A stretch of DNA of 64,000 nucleotides. Source: Acidobacteriota bacterium. GTDB taxonomy: Bacteria > Acidobacteriota > Terriglobia > Bryobacterales > Bryobacteraceae. The stretch is taken from positions 51,626-115,625 of the forward strand of contig JACQZR010000007.1 in NCBI GenBank assembly GCA_016213775.1. The letters run 5' to 3'. Of the stretch, positions 42,714 to 51,763 are shown piece after piece. The notes beneath the pieces are model-generated. The model made no database searches. It was not told the origin of the DNA and saw only the letters and a list, made by a program, of their open reading frames with translations. Each line of letters starts with the position of its first letter. The first letter of the stretch is position 1. The translations under genes were made by a program, and so were the position numbers.

Positions 42714-44301
42714 GAGCAGGCACCACCCTTCTCAGAACGTCAAGTAACTGCTGCTTGTGCACAGGTTTGGTGAGGTGTGCGGCCGCGCCAATGGTAAGTG
42801 CGGGAGAAATGGACGGCTCCAGGACCGAAACCACCACTACGGGAATGGACCGGGTGTCGACGGCAGCTTTCAACAGTTTCAGCAGGTGGAGCCCGTCTGA
42901 CGCCTGGCGGGGCATCAACAGGTCGAGGAGGATCACCTGGGGCCGGTTGGCGGCCACCGCTTGCAGAGCTGCTTCGATGTTGTGGCAGATGGTGACTCGG
43001 TATCCCTCGGGGCTAAGATAATCGTCCAGCAACTGCGCGGACCGTGGCTCATCCTCCACCACGAGCACTTTGATTGCTGCGTCGTCGGCCCCGATCCACC
43101 CATCCAGGGTGAACGTGAATTTGCTACCTTTATCCAGCTCGCTGGTTACTTCGATGGTGCCTCCCATCTGTTCCACCAGTTTCTTGGTGATGGCGAGTCC
43201 GAGGCCGGTGCCTTCCTTGACACCTTTTGGGGTTGAGGAGACCTGATGGAAGCGATCGAAAATGGAGGTCAGATGCTCGGCGGGGATGCCGATGCCGGAG
43301 TCGTCCACAGAGACAGCAATCTTGCCGTGAACACTTCTAGACCGAATCTGCACGGAGCCTCCGGGCTGGGTGAACTTCACCGCGTTGGTAAGAAGATTGA
43401 TGACGACTTGGCGAGTGCGGAAGGCGTCGCCCACGACGGTGGCGGGGCAGTGTTCGGGATTGTCGAGCCGGACCTGCCTCTCGGTGGCCATCGGCTGGAG
43501 GCTGGTGACTACTTCCTGAAGGAGTGGAGCGAGGGGGAACGGTTCTCGCTTCAAATCGAGCTGACCGGCCTCGATGCGGCTGATATCGAGAATGTCGTTG
43601 ATTAGGTCGCGGAGGTGCTGCGAATCGCGCTCGATATTCTGGACAAAACGCCGTTGAGTTTCATTCAACGGTCCGATGGTTTCTTCAGCGAGCAACTGAG
43701 TGTAACCCATGATTGTATTCAACGGAGAGCGAAGTTCATGACTCATGCTGGCGAGGAATTCACTCTTGGCGCGGTTGGCACTTTCCGCCTGCGTACGGGC
43801 TTCGCGGAGCAGTATTTCCTCCTGCTTGCGATGGGTGATATTACGCACAATTGCGGCGGTGTGGAACTTACCGGAGGCGGTCGGGATGGGACTTAGGACT
43901 ATGTCGACGGGGAATCGGGTGCCGTCACGTCGCTGCGCATACAGATCGAGGCCGGAACCCATTGGACGTTTTGCGGGCGCACTCTCGTAAACGGAGCGAT
44001 TCACGCGGTGGTTGGAGCGCAATTCATCCGGGATCAGCACCTCGACGGGCTGGAGGAACAGCTCTTCAGGCGAGTAGCCGAACAACTCCCGCACTGCGGC
44101 ATTGGCGCGCACAATCTTACCCTCGTGGTTGATTTCGAGGACTGCGTCGGGTGCGGCGTCGAGCAAGTCGTGAAACTGCTTTTCGGCGTCGGCGCGTTCC
44201 TGTTCCGCCAACCATCGTTCATGCGTGTCCGTGACAGGAACACGCTCAACCAGCGAGCGCGGAATGTCGGGAGCAGTGTGCCCCTTGGAGTCAGTCGCCA
44301 T
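42691..44301 (-). CDS. PAS-containing hybrid sensor histidine kinase
   Basis: This 536-residue protein contains a PAS sensor (about 40-155, VLEINHEGKIVRANAAVRELFGYSPEEL), a HisKA dimerisation helix with His188 in SMSHELRSPL, an HATPase domain (NLLTNAVKFTQPG, DSGIGIPAEHL, GTGLGLAITKKLV) and a C-terminal receiver (Asp in VILLDLLMPR). No transmembrane segment is seen, so it likely senses a cytoplasmic signal. It feeds the two downstream response regulators. Confidence 0.88.
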   Translation of the reverse strand: MATDSKGHTAPDIPRSLVERVPVTDTHERWLAEQERADAEKQFHDLLDAAPDAVLEINHEGKIVRANAAVRELFGYSPEELFLQPVEVLIPDELRSNHRVNRSVYESAPAKRPMGSGLDLYAQRRDGTRFPVDIVLSPIPTASGKFHTAAIVRNITHRKQEEILLREARTQAESANRAKSEFLASMSHELRSPLNTIMGYTQLLAEETIGPLNETQRRFVQNIERDSQHLRDLINDILDISRIEAGQLDLKREPFPLAPLLQEVVTSLQPMATERQVRLDNPEHCPATVVGDAFRTRQVVINLLTNAVKFTQPGGSVQIRSRSVHGKIAVSVDDSGIGIPAEHLTSIFDRFHQVSSTPKGVKEGTGLGLAITKKLVEQMGGTIEVTSELDKGSKFTFTLDGWIGADDAAIKVLVVEDEPRSAQLLDDYLSPEGYRVTICHNIEAALQAVAANRPQVILLDLLMPRQASDGLHLLKLLKAAVDTRSIPVVVVSVLEPSISPALTIGAAAHLTKPVHKQQLLDVLRRVVPAHENHPGG

Positions 44302-44702
44302 TTTTTTCCCAGCATCCTACGTTAGCACGTCTGCTAAGGCAAAGCTCTACGGTGATGTTAAGTATGGATCAACGTAGACGTTGAGGGCAACAGGAAATCG
44401 AACTTTTTTCAAAGCGGCGGAAAGGCAGGAATCGATTCGTTGAAAATAGGGGCGGATTTGGCGTGTAGTACTGTGTGGATGGGGGTACCGATTCGCAGAG
44501 CGAAGAGGAATTCGGCCCAGTGTATCGCAGCGAGCCGGAGGGCCGATGTCCTGATTTCAAGTATTTAGACGGCTGAGCAGGGCGGCAGTGAGTTTGGTTC
44601 CACACTTGCATGGCATACCTCAAACTAAATCCACATTGGGTACGAGAAACGACCTCCATCGTTTCCTTATTCAGGAGATCTTTCAGTAAAGAGGTCAGAT
44701 GT
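44302..44702 (+). other. Intergenic region with kinase promoter and long 5' flank of ECF gene
   Basis: About 400 bases without a credible gene. On the kinase side it holds a minus-strand promoter with a palindrome; on the other side GAGG (44691-44694) sits about eight bases before the ECF start. Nothing else is recognised. Confidence 0.5.
44314..44342 (-). promoter_or_regulatory. Kinase promoter with palindrome in the spacer
   Basis: On the minus strand TTGCCT, a 17-base spacer and TAGGAT. The spacer contains TTAGCA-GACG-TGCTAA, perfect six-base arms. A bound repressor would block polymerase. Transcription would begin only a few bases before the kinase ATG (44301). Confidence 0.4.
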
Positions 44703-45338
44703 ATGACGCAATGTCACTCCGAGAGGCACAGAGCAGAGGGCGGCTTCGTTGGGGAACAAGTTGGAAGCGACATCGATCTGTTCGGGCTTGTTGAGCGGGT
44801 CCGGAGGGGCGACGAGAGCGGCCTTCTCGATCTTTACCGGCTGTTCTCTGTGTCCGTGAGGCGTTCCTTGTCTCGTACGTTTGGTGACCAGGATGTGGAG
44901 GACCTTCTCCACGACGCGTTTCTGATGGTGGTGCGCTCCATCCGTCAAGGCGAACTGAGAGACCCGCTGCGGCTGTTTGGGTTCATTCACGCGATCATGC
45001 GCCGGCATATTGCCACCGTGATTGAGAAGCTGGTACTCTCGCGGACCAAGGTAGCGGATGCGGAATGGACGGGACGTGTGGAGGGAAGTATCTACGACCC
45101 GGAAGAAGAGTTCGTGCTACGCGAGAGGGGGCGGCTCATTCGCGAGGTCTTTTCCGCGCTGGGGGACCGTGAGCGCGAGGTTTTGAGGCGGTTTTATTTG
45201 GAGGAGCAATCCATCGGCGAAATCTGCCGTGACATGCGTCTGAGCGAAACGCAATTCCGCTTGTTGAAGTCGCGAGCCAAGGCGCGATTTGGGGAACTCG
45301 GGCGACGACGCCAGGCTCCTATCCGCAGGGCGGCGTAA
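44703..45338 (+). CDS. ECF-type RNA polymerase sigma factor
   Basis: The protein has 211 residues from ATG 44703, chosen for its GAGG site; an earlier ATG at 44610 is in frame. Region 2 reads GLLDLYRLFSVSVRRSLSRTFGDQDVEDLLHDAFL and region 4 reads LGDREREVLRRFYLEEQSIGEICRDMRLSETQFRLLKSRAKARF. No anti-sigma gene is adjacent, so control could be by an N-terminal or C-terminal segment or by expression. Confidence 0.85.
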   Translation: MTQCHSERHRAEGGFVGEQVGSDIDLFGLVERVRRGDESGLLDLYRLFSVSVRRSLSRTFGDQDVEDLLHDAFLMVVRSIRQGELRDPLRLFGFIHAIMRRHIATVIEKLVLSRTKVADAEWTGRVEGSIYDPEEEFVLRERGRLIREVFSALGDREREVLRRFYLEEQSIGEICRDMRLSETQFRLLKSRAKARFGELGRRRQAPIRRAA

Positions 45339-45386
45339 AGGGGTAGCGCCAGACCTGGTCGCCGCCGATGAAGCCTCGAACACGGA

Positions 45387-45427
45387 GTTTTACGCAAGAA
45401 CGCAAAACGAGGTCGCAAAAGCGCAAA
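45387..45427 (+). repeat. GCAAA-rich intergenic repeat, family 1, copy C
   Basis: GTTTTACGCAAGAACGC, then AAAACGAGGTCGCAAAAG and CGCAAA: a more divergent copy of the elements at 28456 and 39962. It lies between the convergent sigma-factor and meaB genes. Confidence 0.7.
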
Positions 45428-45450
45428 TGGGCGGGGTCCGGTGTGGTTGA

Positions 45451-46374
45451 TCAACGGAGGGGTCCCGAGCGCTGGAAGCGCTGCATCCACTTTGCCACTT
45501 CCGAGTAAGGATCCGATTGGCGCGAGGCAACGGCGCGCGCGGCGGCCTCTATTTCGGAAAAGGGGAGCAGATCGAGAATTCGCTCCCGAATCATCTCGCG
45601 AAGGCGCGCCTGCCACAGTTGCACACCATCCCGTTTTCTGGCGGAGTGAACGGCGTGGATGGCGTCGAGAGCCGCGTCGATGCCTTTGCCTTCGCCGGCC
45701 ACCGTTTGGACGATCGGAATCTCGCGTTCGCTGTTGCCCGGGCTGGTAGATAGCATCGCCTTCAATTCCTGTTCGAGGCGGGAAGCCCCGGGCAGGTCGG
45801 ACTTGTTGATCACAAACACGTCGGCGATTTCCATGATGCCGGCCTTGATGGCCTGGACATCGTCGCCCATTCCCGGCACCAGGACCACGACGGTGACATC
45901 GGCAAGGCGCGTGATCTCGATTTCGTCCTGCCCGACGCCGACGGTTTCCACAAGGATGGTGTTGCGGCCGGCGGCATCGAGCAGCAGCGCCATCTCGAGG
46001 GTGCCGCGGGCGAGACCGCCGAGGTGGCCGCGCGTGGCCATGGAGCGGATGAAGACGCCTGGGTCGGCGTGGTGATGCTGCATGCGGATGCGATCGCCGA
46101 GAAGCGCTCCGCCGCTGAAGGGACTGGACGGGTCGACTGCAATGATTCCGATGTTTTGCCGGGCGGTGCGCAACTGGCGGGCGAATTGGTCCACCAGCGT
46201 GCTCTTGCCCGCGCCGGGAGGTCCGGTGATTCCGACGATGGCGGCGTGTCCGGTGTGCGGAAACAAATCCCGGAGAATCTGTTCAGCCTCCGCGGTGCGG
46301 TTCTCCACTGCCGTTGCCGCGCGGGCGATGGCGCGCAGGTCGCCCTGCAGGATGCGTTGCGCGAGGGGGTGCAT
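45451..46374 (-). CDS. meaB: MeaB/ArgK-type GTPase chaperone of methylmalonyl-CoA mutase
   Basis: This 307-residue G protein has Walker [10 protein letters not shown] at 51-59, the conserved [44 protein letters not shown] and NKSDLPGA. MeaB guards and reloads the B12-dependent methylmalonyl-CoA mutase. No mutase gene is in the window. It follows the acyl-CoA dehydrogenase gene by three bases, a common pairing in branched-chain or propionate metabolism. Confidence 0.92.
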   Translation of the reverse strand: MHPLAQRILQGDLRAIARAATAVENRTAEAEQILRDLFPHTGHAAIVGITGPPGAGKSTLVDQFARQLRTARQNIGIIAVDPSSPFSGGALLGDRIRMQHHHADPGVFIRSMATRGHLGGLARGTLEMALLLDAAGRNTILVETVGVGQDEIEITRLADVTVVVLVPGMGDDVQAIKAGIMEIADVFVINKSDLPGASRLEQELKAMLSTSPGNSEREIPIVQTVAGEGKGIDAALDAIHAVHSARKRDGVQLWQARLREMIRERILDLLPFSEIEAAARAVASRQSDPYSEVAKWMQRFQRSGPLR

Positions 46375-46377
46375 GAT

Positions 46378-47520
46378 CTAGAGATTGAGCAGTTGGCGCG
46401 CGATCACCAGGCGTTGAATCTCGCTGGTTCCTTCGCCGATAGTCATCAGTTTGACGTCGCGGTAGAACTTCTCCACCGGATAGTCTTTGATGAAGCCGTA
46501 GCCGCCGTGAATCTGCAGGGCTTCATTGCAGACCTCGACGGCGATTTCGCTGGCGTATAGCTTGGCCATCGCCGATTCCTTGGTGACGCGGCGGCCGGCG
46601 TCCTTGTAAGCGGCGGCGCGGTAGTTGAGCAGGCGGGCGGCATCGATGGAAGTGGCCATATCGGCCAACTTGTGCTGGATGGCCTGGAACTCGGAGATGA
46701 AGCGGCCGAACTGTTTGCGCTGCTTGCAGTATTTGAGGGCGGCATCGTAAGCGCCTTGGGCGATGCCGACGGAGAGCGCGGCAATGGAGATGCGTCCGCC
46801 GTCGAGCACGCGGAGGCTGTCGATGAACCCTTCTCCGGGCGCGCCAATAAGTTGGGAATCGGGCAGGCGGCAGTTTTCAAACAGCACCTCGCCGGTGGCG
46901 CTGGCGCGGAAGCCCATCTTGTTTTCCTTTTTGCCGCAGCGGAAACCGGGGGTGCCTTTTTCAAACAGGAACGCCGAGATGCCGCGTTGGGCAGAGGCGC
47001 GGTCGGTGACCGCCATACCGATGATTACGTCGGCGAAGTGTGCATTGGTGGTGAAGGTCTTGCTGCCGTTGACGATCCACTCGTTGCCAGCGCGGACCGC
47101 GACGCTCCGGGTGCCGGCAGCATCCGACCCGGCTTCGGGTTCGGTCAACGACCACGCGCCGATCCATTCGCCGGTGGCCAGCTTCGTCAGATAGTGTTGC
47201 TTCTGGTCTTCGGTGCCGGCGATGAAAATATGATTTGAGCAGAGGGAGGTGTGCGCGGCGACGATCAGGCTGACGGAAGGATCGACGCGCGCGAGTTCTT
47301 CGAGGATGATGCAGTAGTCGATGTAAGTGAGGCCGGCCCCACCATACTGTTCGGGGAAGATGGATCCCAGGTAGCCGAGCCGTCCGCACTCCTTCACTAC
47401 TTCGAGGGGGAACGTTTGCGTCTCGTCCCATTCCATGACATGTGGCGCGATTTCGCGCTCGGCAAAATCACGGACGCTGCGCCGCAGGTGCTCCTGCTCC
47501 GGAGTGAAATCGAACTGCAT
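46378..47520 (-). CDS. Acyl-CoA dehydrogenase
   Basis: This 380-residue flavoenzyme has the family motifs [32 protein letters not shown], the C-terminal [40 protein letters not shown] in outline, and the Glu/Gly region EG in the last of these, as in short-chain acyl-CoA dehydrogenases. It removes hydrogens from an acyl-CoA and passes electrons to ETF. The neighbouring meaB suggests short or branched acyl-CoAs. Confidence 0.92.
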   Translation of the reverse strand: MQFDFTPEQEHLRRSVRDFAEREIAPHVMEWDETQTFPLEVVKECGRLGYLGSIFPEQYGGAGLTYIDYCIILEELARVDPSVSLIVAAHTSLCSNHIFIAGTEDQKQHYLTKLATGEWIGAWSLTEPEAGSDAAGTRSVAVRAGNEWIVNGSKTFTTNAHFADVIIGMAVTDRASAQRGISAFLFEKGTPGFRCGKKENKMGFRASATGEVLFENCRLPDSQLIGAPGEGFIDSLRVLDGGRISIAALSVGIAQGAYDAALKYCKQRKQFGRFISEFQAIQHKLADMATSIDAARLLNYRAAAYKDAGRRVTKESAMAKLYASEIAVEVCNEALQIHGGYGFIKDYPVEKFYRDVKLMTIGEGTSEIQRLVIARQLLNL

Positions 47521-47530
47521 AGTTCGTGCC

Positions 47531-48733
47531 CTAGATCATTTCCTCTTTGGCTGCGTCCCAACGAATGGCGCGGCCCTGGCGGTAGCTTTCTACTGCCATG
47601 CGGCAGGCAATCGAGACGCGGAATCCCAGTTCCACGGGGCAGTTGGCCGGTTTATTCAAACGGATGCCATCGAGGAAATTCTGCATGTGTGCCTGCGGCG
47701 CCGTACGCGAGGAGCCGAGGACTTCCTCGTCCTTGGGACGATTCTCCTTTTGCGGCTTGTAGCGGATCTGCTGGCTCTTGTGGATGGTGCCTTCATCGCC
47801 GAGGACGTGTTCGGCCGCGCCGAGGAAACTGTTGCCGAATCCCGAGGCCCACGTGAACAGGATCTCTTCCGGATGTTCCATGGAGACGTTCATGGTGTCG
47901 GGCACTTCGCGGCCGTCTTTCCAGAGGTAGACGCCGCCGGTGGTGGTGACCGCTTTGGGGATCTGGAGGTTCAGCGCTTTGTACCAGAAGGCCAGTTGAT
48001 GGCACATGTTCTCGTAGAAATTGCCGCCGGAATAATCCCAGAAGAAGCGCCAGTTGATGAAGCGATTGGCATCGAAGTCGCGCTGTGGGGCCTCGCCGAG
48101 GAACGACTTCCACAAGACGTTCTCCGGCGTCATGTCGGGATAGGTGGGGCGCGACCATTGCGGTTTACTGTGGGGCGTGTTGCGGAACATGTGCGATTCC
48201 ACCATGGTGATGCGGCCCATCCGGCCGGCGGCGAGCATCGATTGGGCGTCGGCCATTGTTCCGGAGGAGACGCCCTGATGGCCGATCTGAACGGCGCGCT
48301 TGCCTTCCACCTTCTGCCAGGCGGCGCGCATGCGCTTGGCATGTTCCACCGTGAAGGCCATGGTCTTTTCCTGGTAGACGTGCTTGCCGGCGTCGAGGGC
48401 CGCGCAGAAGTGTTCGGCATGCAGGTGCTGCGGCGTGGCGATGAGGACTGCGTCGATGTTCCTGTCTTCCAGAAGGTAGCGGTGATCGAGGTAGGTCTTC
48501 GCGTTCGGGGCGAGGGCTTTGGCATCCTCCAGCCGGCGCGTGTAGACGTCGGCAAAGGCGACCATCTCGGTGTTAGGGCAGGCGAGAGCGTCGCGCACGA
48601 TCTCGGTACCTCGCGCACCGATGCCAATGATGCCGAGACGAACGCGTTCGTTCGCTCCCAGAACCTGTTGTGGAGCGAGGCTGCCGGCGATGCCTGTAGC
48701 GACACTACTGATGAATTTACGGCGGGAATCCAT
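47531..48733 (-). CDS. Gfo/Idh/MocA-family oxidoreductase with export leader
   Basis: This 400-residue protein has a Tat-like leader (MDSRRKFISSVATGIAGSLA), an NAD-binding fold (VRLGIIGIGARGTE) and the family strand VYQEKTMAFTVEHA, where the usual EKP is EKT. The C-terminal half (FFWDYSGGNFYENMCHQLAFW) matches exported members frequent in Acidobacteria and Planctomycetes. The substrate is probably a sugar or sugar derivative. It lies ten bases upstream of the acyl-CoA dehydrogenase, possibly one operon. Confidence 0.82.
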   Translation of the reverse strand: MDSRRKFISSVATGIAGSLAPQQVLGANERVRLGIIGIGARGTEIVRDALACPNTEMVAFADVYTRRLEDAKALAPNAKTYLDHRYLLEDRNIDAVLIATPQHLHAEHFCAALDAGKHVYQEKTMAFTVEHAKRMRAAWQKVEGKRAVQIGHQGVSSGTMADAQSMLAAGRMGRITMVESHMFRNTPHSKPQWSRPTYPDMTPENVLWKSFLGEAPQRDFDANRFINWRFFWDYSGGNFYENMCHQLAFWYKALNLQIPKAVTTTGGVYLWKDGREVPDTMNVSMEHPEEILFTWASGFGNSFLGAAEHVLGDEGTIHKSQQIRYKPQKENRPKDEEVLGSSRTAPQAHMQNFLDGIRLNKPANCPVELGFRVSIACRMAVESYRQGRAIRWDAAKEEMI

Positions 48734-49043
48734 AATGCTGTGAGGGATGCTCCTCTACATGATCCTATCACTGCTACGCGCACGTTCACCCGGCGAGCCT
48801 TCCTGACGAGCGCGATTCCCGTCCATGGCGGCGATCCGGCGTCTCCGAATGTGCTGTGATGTCGGGTCCGCCGGAGCACATTTCGAACAAGTTTACCCAC
48901 ATGAGAATTCGCCGGGATTTTACCTCGGCTTGGATGAGTTGCCGCGAAACCGCTTGCTAAACCCGGAAAGGTCGCGTAATCTACTTTCAACGGACTTCTG
49001 GGGCAATCTCAAATCGGGACGCAAATGGCATGGGTAGTACACT
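48734..49043 (+). other. Intergenic region before the sigma-54 activator
   Basis: 310 bases with no credible gene. It separates the divergent oxidoreductase and activator genes. I see no strong promoter and no copy of the TTCAGTG elements found downstream. Confidence 0.4.
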
Positions 49044-50087
49044 ATGCGCACTGTAGTTGCAGGGACGAGGCCGGCTTCCAGTTATGTCGCGCCTTTGCAG
49101 TTCATCGGCCAAAGTCCACAGGTTGTCCGTTTGCTTGAAATGGCACGCCAGGCCGCTGCCACCGACGCGCCTGTTCTCATTACAGGGGAAAGCGGCACCG
49201 GAAAAGAAATCCTCGCGAGGACGATCCACCAGCAGAGCCGCCGCCGGGAACATGCCTATGTCGCGGTGAATTGCGGCGCCATAGCCGGCTCGCTGGAAGA
49301 GTCGGAGTTGTTCGGTTACGTCCCCGGAGCTTTTACCGGGGCCGACGGGCGCAAGCAAGGCCGATTCGAGGCTGCGCACTCCGGTACGATTTTCCTCGAC
49401 GAAATCGGCGAAACCAGCACGCGGCTCCAGGTGAAACTGCTGAGGGTTCTGCAAGATGGTGAATACGCGCCAGTGGGTTCGTCCCTCAATCTTCACTGCG
49501 ACGTTCGTGTGGTGGCGGCAACCAATCAGGATCTTCTAGCGGCGGTACGCAACTCCACATTTCGGGCGGACCTGTATTATCGGCTCGATGTGGTGCGCCT
49601 CCATGTGCCGCCGTTGCGGGAGCGAAAGGACGACATTCCATCACTCGCCCGGCATTTTGCCTTCGAGCATATGCAACGCTACGCAATGGGTACTCCGGTG
49701 ATCGAACCGCCATTCTTCGAGCGTCTTCTTCGTCATCATTATCCCGGCAACGTTCGCGAGCTCTCCAACTACGTTCACCGGGCCGTCATCTCCAGTAATG
49801 GCGCTCCCCTTACGGCGGACCTTCTGCCGGCATTCGACGACGACTCCAAGGCCGAGGATGCTCTCGCTCATCCGGAACAGGCGGCCGTCGATACGAACTC
49901 CTTCCACGGTGCGAAAAAACGGTTGATCGAAGCTTTCGAGCGCGAGTTCATCATCGCCGTACTTACCGAATGTGGTGGAATCATTCATCGCGCGGCGGAC
50001 AGGGCCGGGCTCAGTGAGCGCAGTTTTCACGCCAAACTACGTCAGTATGGCATCGACGGCGCGAGCTTCCGTGCCGGTGCACAATAA
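49044..50087 (+). CDS. Receiver-less sigma-54-dependent transcriptional activator
   Basis: This 347-residue bEBP begins almost directly with the AAA+ domain: Walker A GESGTGKE at 48-55, the sigma-54 contact loop GAFTGA at 95-100, Walker B IFLDEIGE and the arginine-finger segment. The C-terminus is a Fis-type helix-turn-helix (GGIIHRAADRAGLSERSFHAKLRQYGI). It lacks a receiver or sensor domain, so it may be active whenever made or be held by another protein. TTCAGTG-type palindromes lie 30-75 bases past its stop, and a sigma-54 promoter precedes the operon after it, the likely target. Confidence 0.9.
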   Translation: MRTVVAGTRPASSYVAPLQFIGQSPQVVRLLEMARQAAATDAPVLITGESGTGKEILARTIHQQSRRREHAYVAVNCGAIAGSLEESELFGYVPGAFTGADGRKQGRFEAAHSGTIFLDEIGETSTRLQVKLLRVLQDGEYAPVGSSLNLHCDVRVVAATNQDLLAAVRNSTFRADLYYRLDVVRLHVPPLRERKDDIPSLARHFAFEHMQRYAMGTPVIEPPFFERLLRHHYPGNVRELSNYVHRAVISSNGAPLTADLLPAFDDDSKAEDALAHPEQAAVDTNSFHGAKKRLIEAFEREFIIAVLTECGGIIHRAADRAGLSERSFHAKLRQYGIDGASFRAGAQ

Positions 50088-50117
50088 TACGCTTCTCCTT
50101 GCAGCGGATCCGTTCGA

Positions 50118-50162
50118 TGTTCAGTAAGGATGTTCAGTGCACACTGAAGCCGGCTTCAGTGT
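50118..50162 (+). promoter_or_regulatory. Clustered TTCAGTG palindromes, likely activator-binding sites
   Basis: TGTTCAGT occurs at 50118 and again at 50131, and the second forms TTCAGTG-CA-CACTGAA (50133-50148). Overlapping it is a perfect 22-base palindrome with arms ACACTGAAGCC and GGCTTCAGTGT (50141-50162). These sit about 85-130 bases upstream of the sigma-54 -24 element, the usual distance for enhancer sites. A further half-site ACACTGAAG is at 50282. Confidence 0.65.
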
Positions 50163-50245
50163 TTGCTGCCAGGCGCTTCTGGCCATACAACCCGCACCTC
50201 CCTCCTTCCTTCCATGAAGTCAACGAGATCGACTGATGCCCCGTT

Positions 50246-50261
50246 TGGCACTTGCCATGCC
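50246..50261 (+). promoter_or_regulatory. Sigma-54 promoter of the protease operon
   Basis: TGGCAC-ttgcc-ATGCC has the diagnostic GG (50247-50248), ten bases and GC (50259-50260). It matches the -24 element fully and the -12 element less well. The first ATG follows at 50300, with a short leader. Confidence 0.7.
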
Positions 50262-50299
50262 TTACTTCCACCGAAACCGGAACACTGAAGGTGCAATCT

Positions 50300-51220
50300 A
50301 TGGCGAACTACCGCGACGTGATGGTGAAGCTCAGGGAATCCAGCGACGATGAATCGCGAAATCACGGGGACCGATACCCGTACGTTCGCGAAGCCCTGGC
50401 TCCGGAATACTCGGGCCTGCCATCGGAAGCAATTGAAGGAATCCTCGAAACACTCTATCCTGCAACGGACCCGGAGGACGTGGAGAACTTCTTCAGGACA
50501 CTCAGCCGGGCTGGGCGCAGCGTTGGAAGAGTAGCCAAAACGGCCCTGCCCGGAATGATCCAGGGAGCAACGACGGGAGCGGCCCTGGGACCATGGGGTG
50601 CGCTCGCGGGCGGGCTTGCCGGCGGCGCCATGAGTATCGCATCGGGAGCTGGACGAAGGCCCGCCGGCGGAATGGGCGGCGGAAGACGGGGAGGTGGAAG
50701 AGGTCTCCCGAATCGGGCAGGCTCGATTCAACACCTGGCATCTTCGCCGGCCGCCGGCCAACTCCTGCAAACGATCAACCGTCCGGAGGTCATGCAGGCC
50801 TTGTCCGCGCTTGCGATGGGCGGCGCCGGCCGCCGAAACATCAACGCCGGCGGAGTCAGTGTACCCACAGGCGCAATCACCACGGCCTTACGCCATCTAC
50901 TCGAACAGGTGGAGGACGAGATGCACGAATGGACAGCCGGCGAGCCGGGGTCGCCGATGTACCTGATGGGCGGCGACGGCGAGTTCGCGGTTGACCCGAC
51001 CGATGAACAGGCTCGCGCCGAACGGGTCATCGAATTGCTTGCTCGCAGCGAGGCCTACGAGGATGAATCCGAAAGCGACGACGAGGGATATGAGGTCTTT
51101 CGGGTGAACCTGAGTGAGGAAGACGAGTGGGCCGATGACAGCGATGAAGCGGATGATCCAAGGCATCAGGCGCGAACTCTGTATCCGGGTGTTTATGAAT
51201 CGACCTTCCGGCAAGACTAG
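50300..51220 (+). CDS. Glycine-zipper protein, first gene of sigma-54 operon
   Basis: The protein has 306 residues. After a polar N-terminus with an acid-helix segment (SEAIEGILETLYPATDPEDVENFF), residues about 83-118 form a glycine-zipper hydrophobic stretch (GMIQGATTGAALGPWGALAG and more), then a Gly/Arg-rich linker (118-140), a helical segment and an acidic C-terminus (about 254-290). Glycine zippers insert in membranes or form oligomers. There is no cleavable signal peptide. I chose ATG 50300, which gives the leader-less start and fits the promoter, over GTG-like upstream options. No family recognised. Confidence 0.7.
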   Translation: MANYRDVMVKLRESSDDESRNHGDRYPYVREALAPEYSGLPSEAIEGILETLYPATDPEDVENFFRTLSRAGRSVGRVAKTALPGMIQGATTGAALGPWGALAGGLAGGAMSIASGAGRRPAGGMGGGRRGGGRGLPNRAGSIQHLASSPAAGQLLQTINRPEVMQALSALAMGGAGRRNINAGGVSVPTGAITTALRHLLEQVEDEMHEWTAGEPGSPMYLMGGDGEFAVDPTDEQARAERVIELLARSEAYEDESESDDEGYEVFRVNLSEEDEWADDSDEADDPRHQARTLYPGVYESTFRQD

Positions 51221-51229
51221 GGTTTCATC

Positions 51230-51763
51230 ATGATCTCCACTGAATTCCTGCAGCAGGCGCTGAACGGCGGACCGGCAGCGGAGGAATCCCTGCGCCAGTA
51301 TCTGGCCGCACACGAGGACCCGAAGATCCGGATGTTCGCTGAGTGGGCTGAGCGCCAGCGGCAACAACAGGACGAACAAGCCTCTGTCGTCGAGGTGCAA
51401 GCGGTTGTCGAGCCGGATAGCGCGATGGAGGAGAGCGGCGAAACGACCAGGATTCTGCAAAGGCAACGGCGATTGAAGCGCGAATTGGCCTTTCAACGCG
51501 AGATTGGTGACACGCTTGCGGCCGCTCTCGGAGCTTGTTATCTCTGCTGGGGCGACGACCCCGCCTGTGATTCGTGCCGGGGCGAAGGGGCGCCCGGGTG
51601 GGGCGATCCCGATCCCGATCTCTTTGCCGAAATGATCGTGCCCGCACTGAAGAAAATCAACAAACAACGGAAAGCGAGCCGAGCAAACGAGACTCGCCAA
51701 CCACATCCGAATCAGACCGATTCCACCAAAGCCGATTCCACCACACAAGGAGACAATCCATGA
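51230..51763 (+). CDS. Protein with paired CXXC (DnaJ-like zinc) motifs
   Basis: This 177-residue protein has a helical, Gln/Glu-rich first half and then CYLCWGDDPACDSCRGEG: Cys103, 106, 113 and 116 in a CXXC-x6-CXXC pattern. Each CXXC is followed by xGxx or xGxG, resembling half of the DnaJ zinc-binding repeat. A single zinc is likely. The tail is Thr/Lys rich. It follows the glycine-zipper gene by nine bases and overlaps the next gene by four bases. No family recognised. Confidence 0.65.
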   Translation: MISTEFLQQALNGGPAAEESLRQYLAAHEDPKIRMFAEWAERQRQQQDEQASVVEVQAVVEPDSAMEESGETTRILQRQRRLKRELAFQREIGDTLAAALGACYLCWGDDPACDSCRGEGAPGWGDPDPDLFAEMIVPALKKINKQRKASRANETRQPHPNQTDSTKADSTTQGDNP

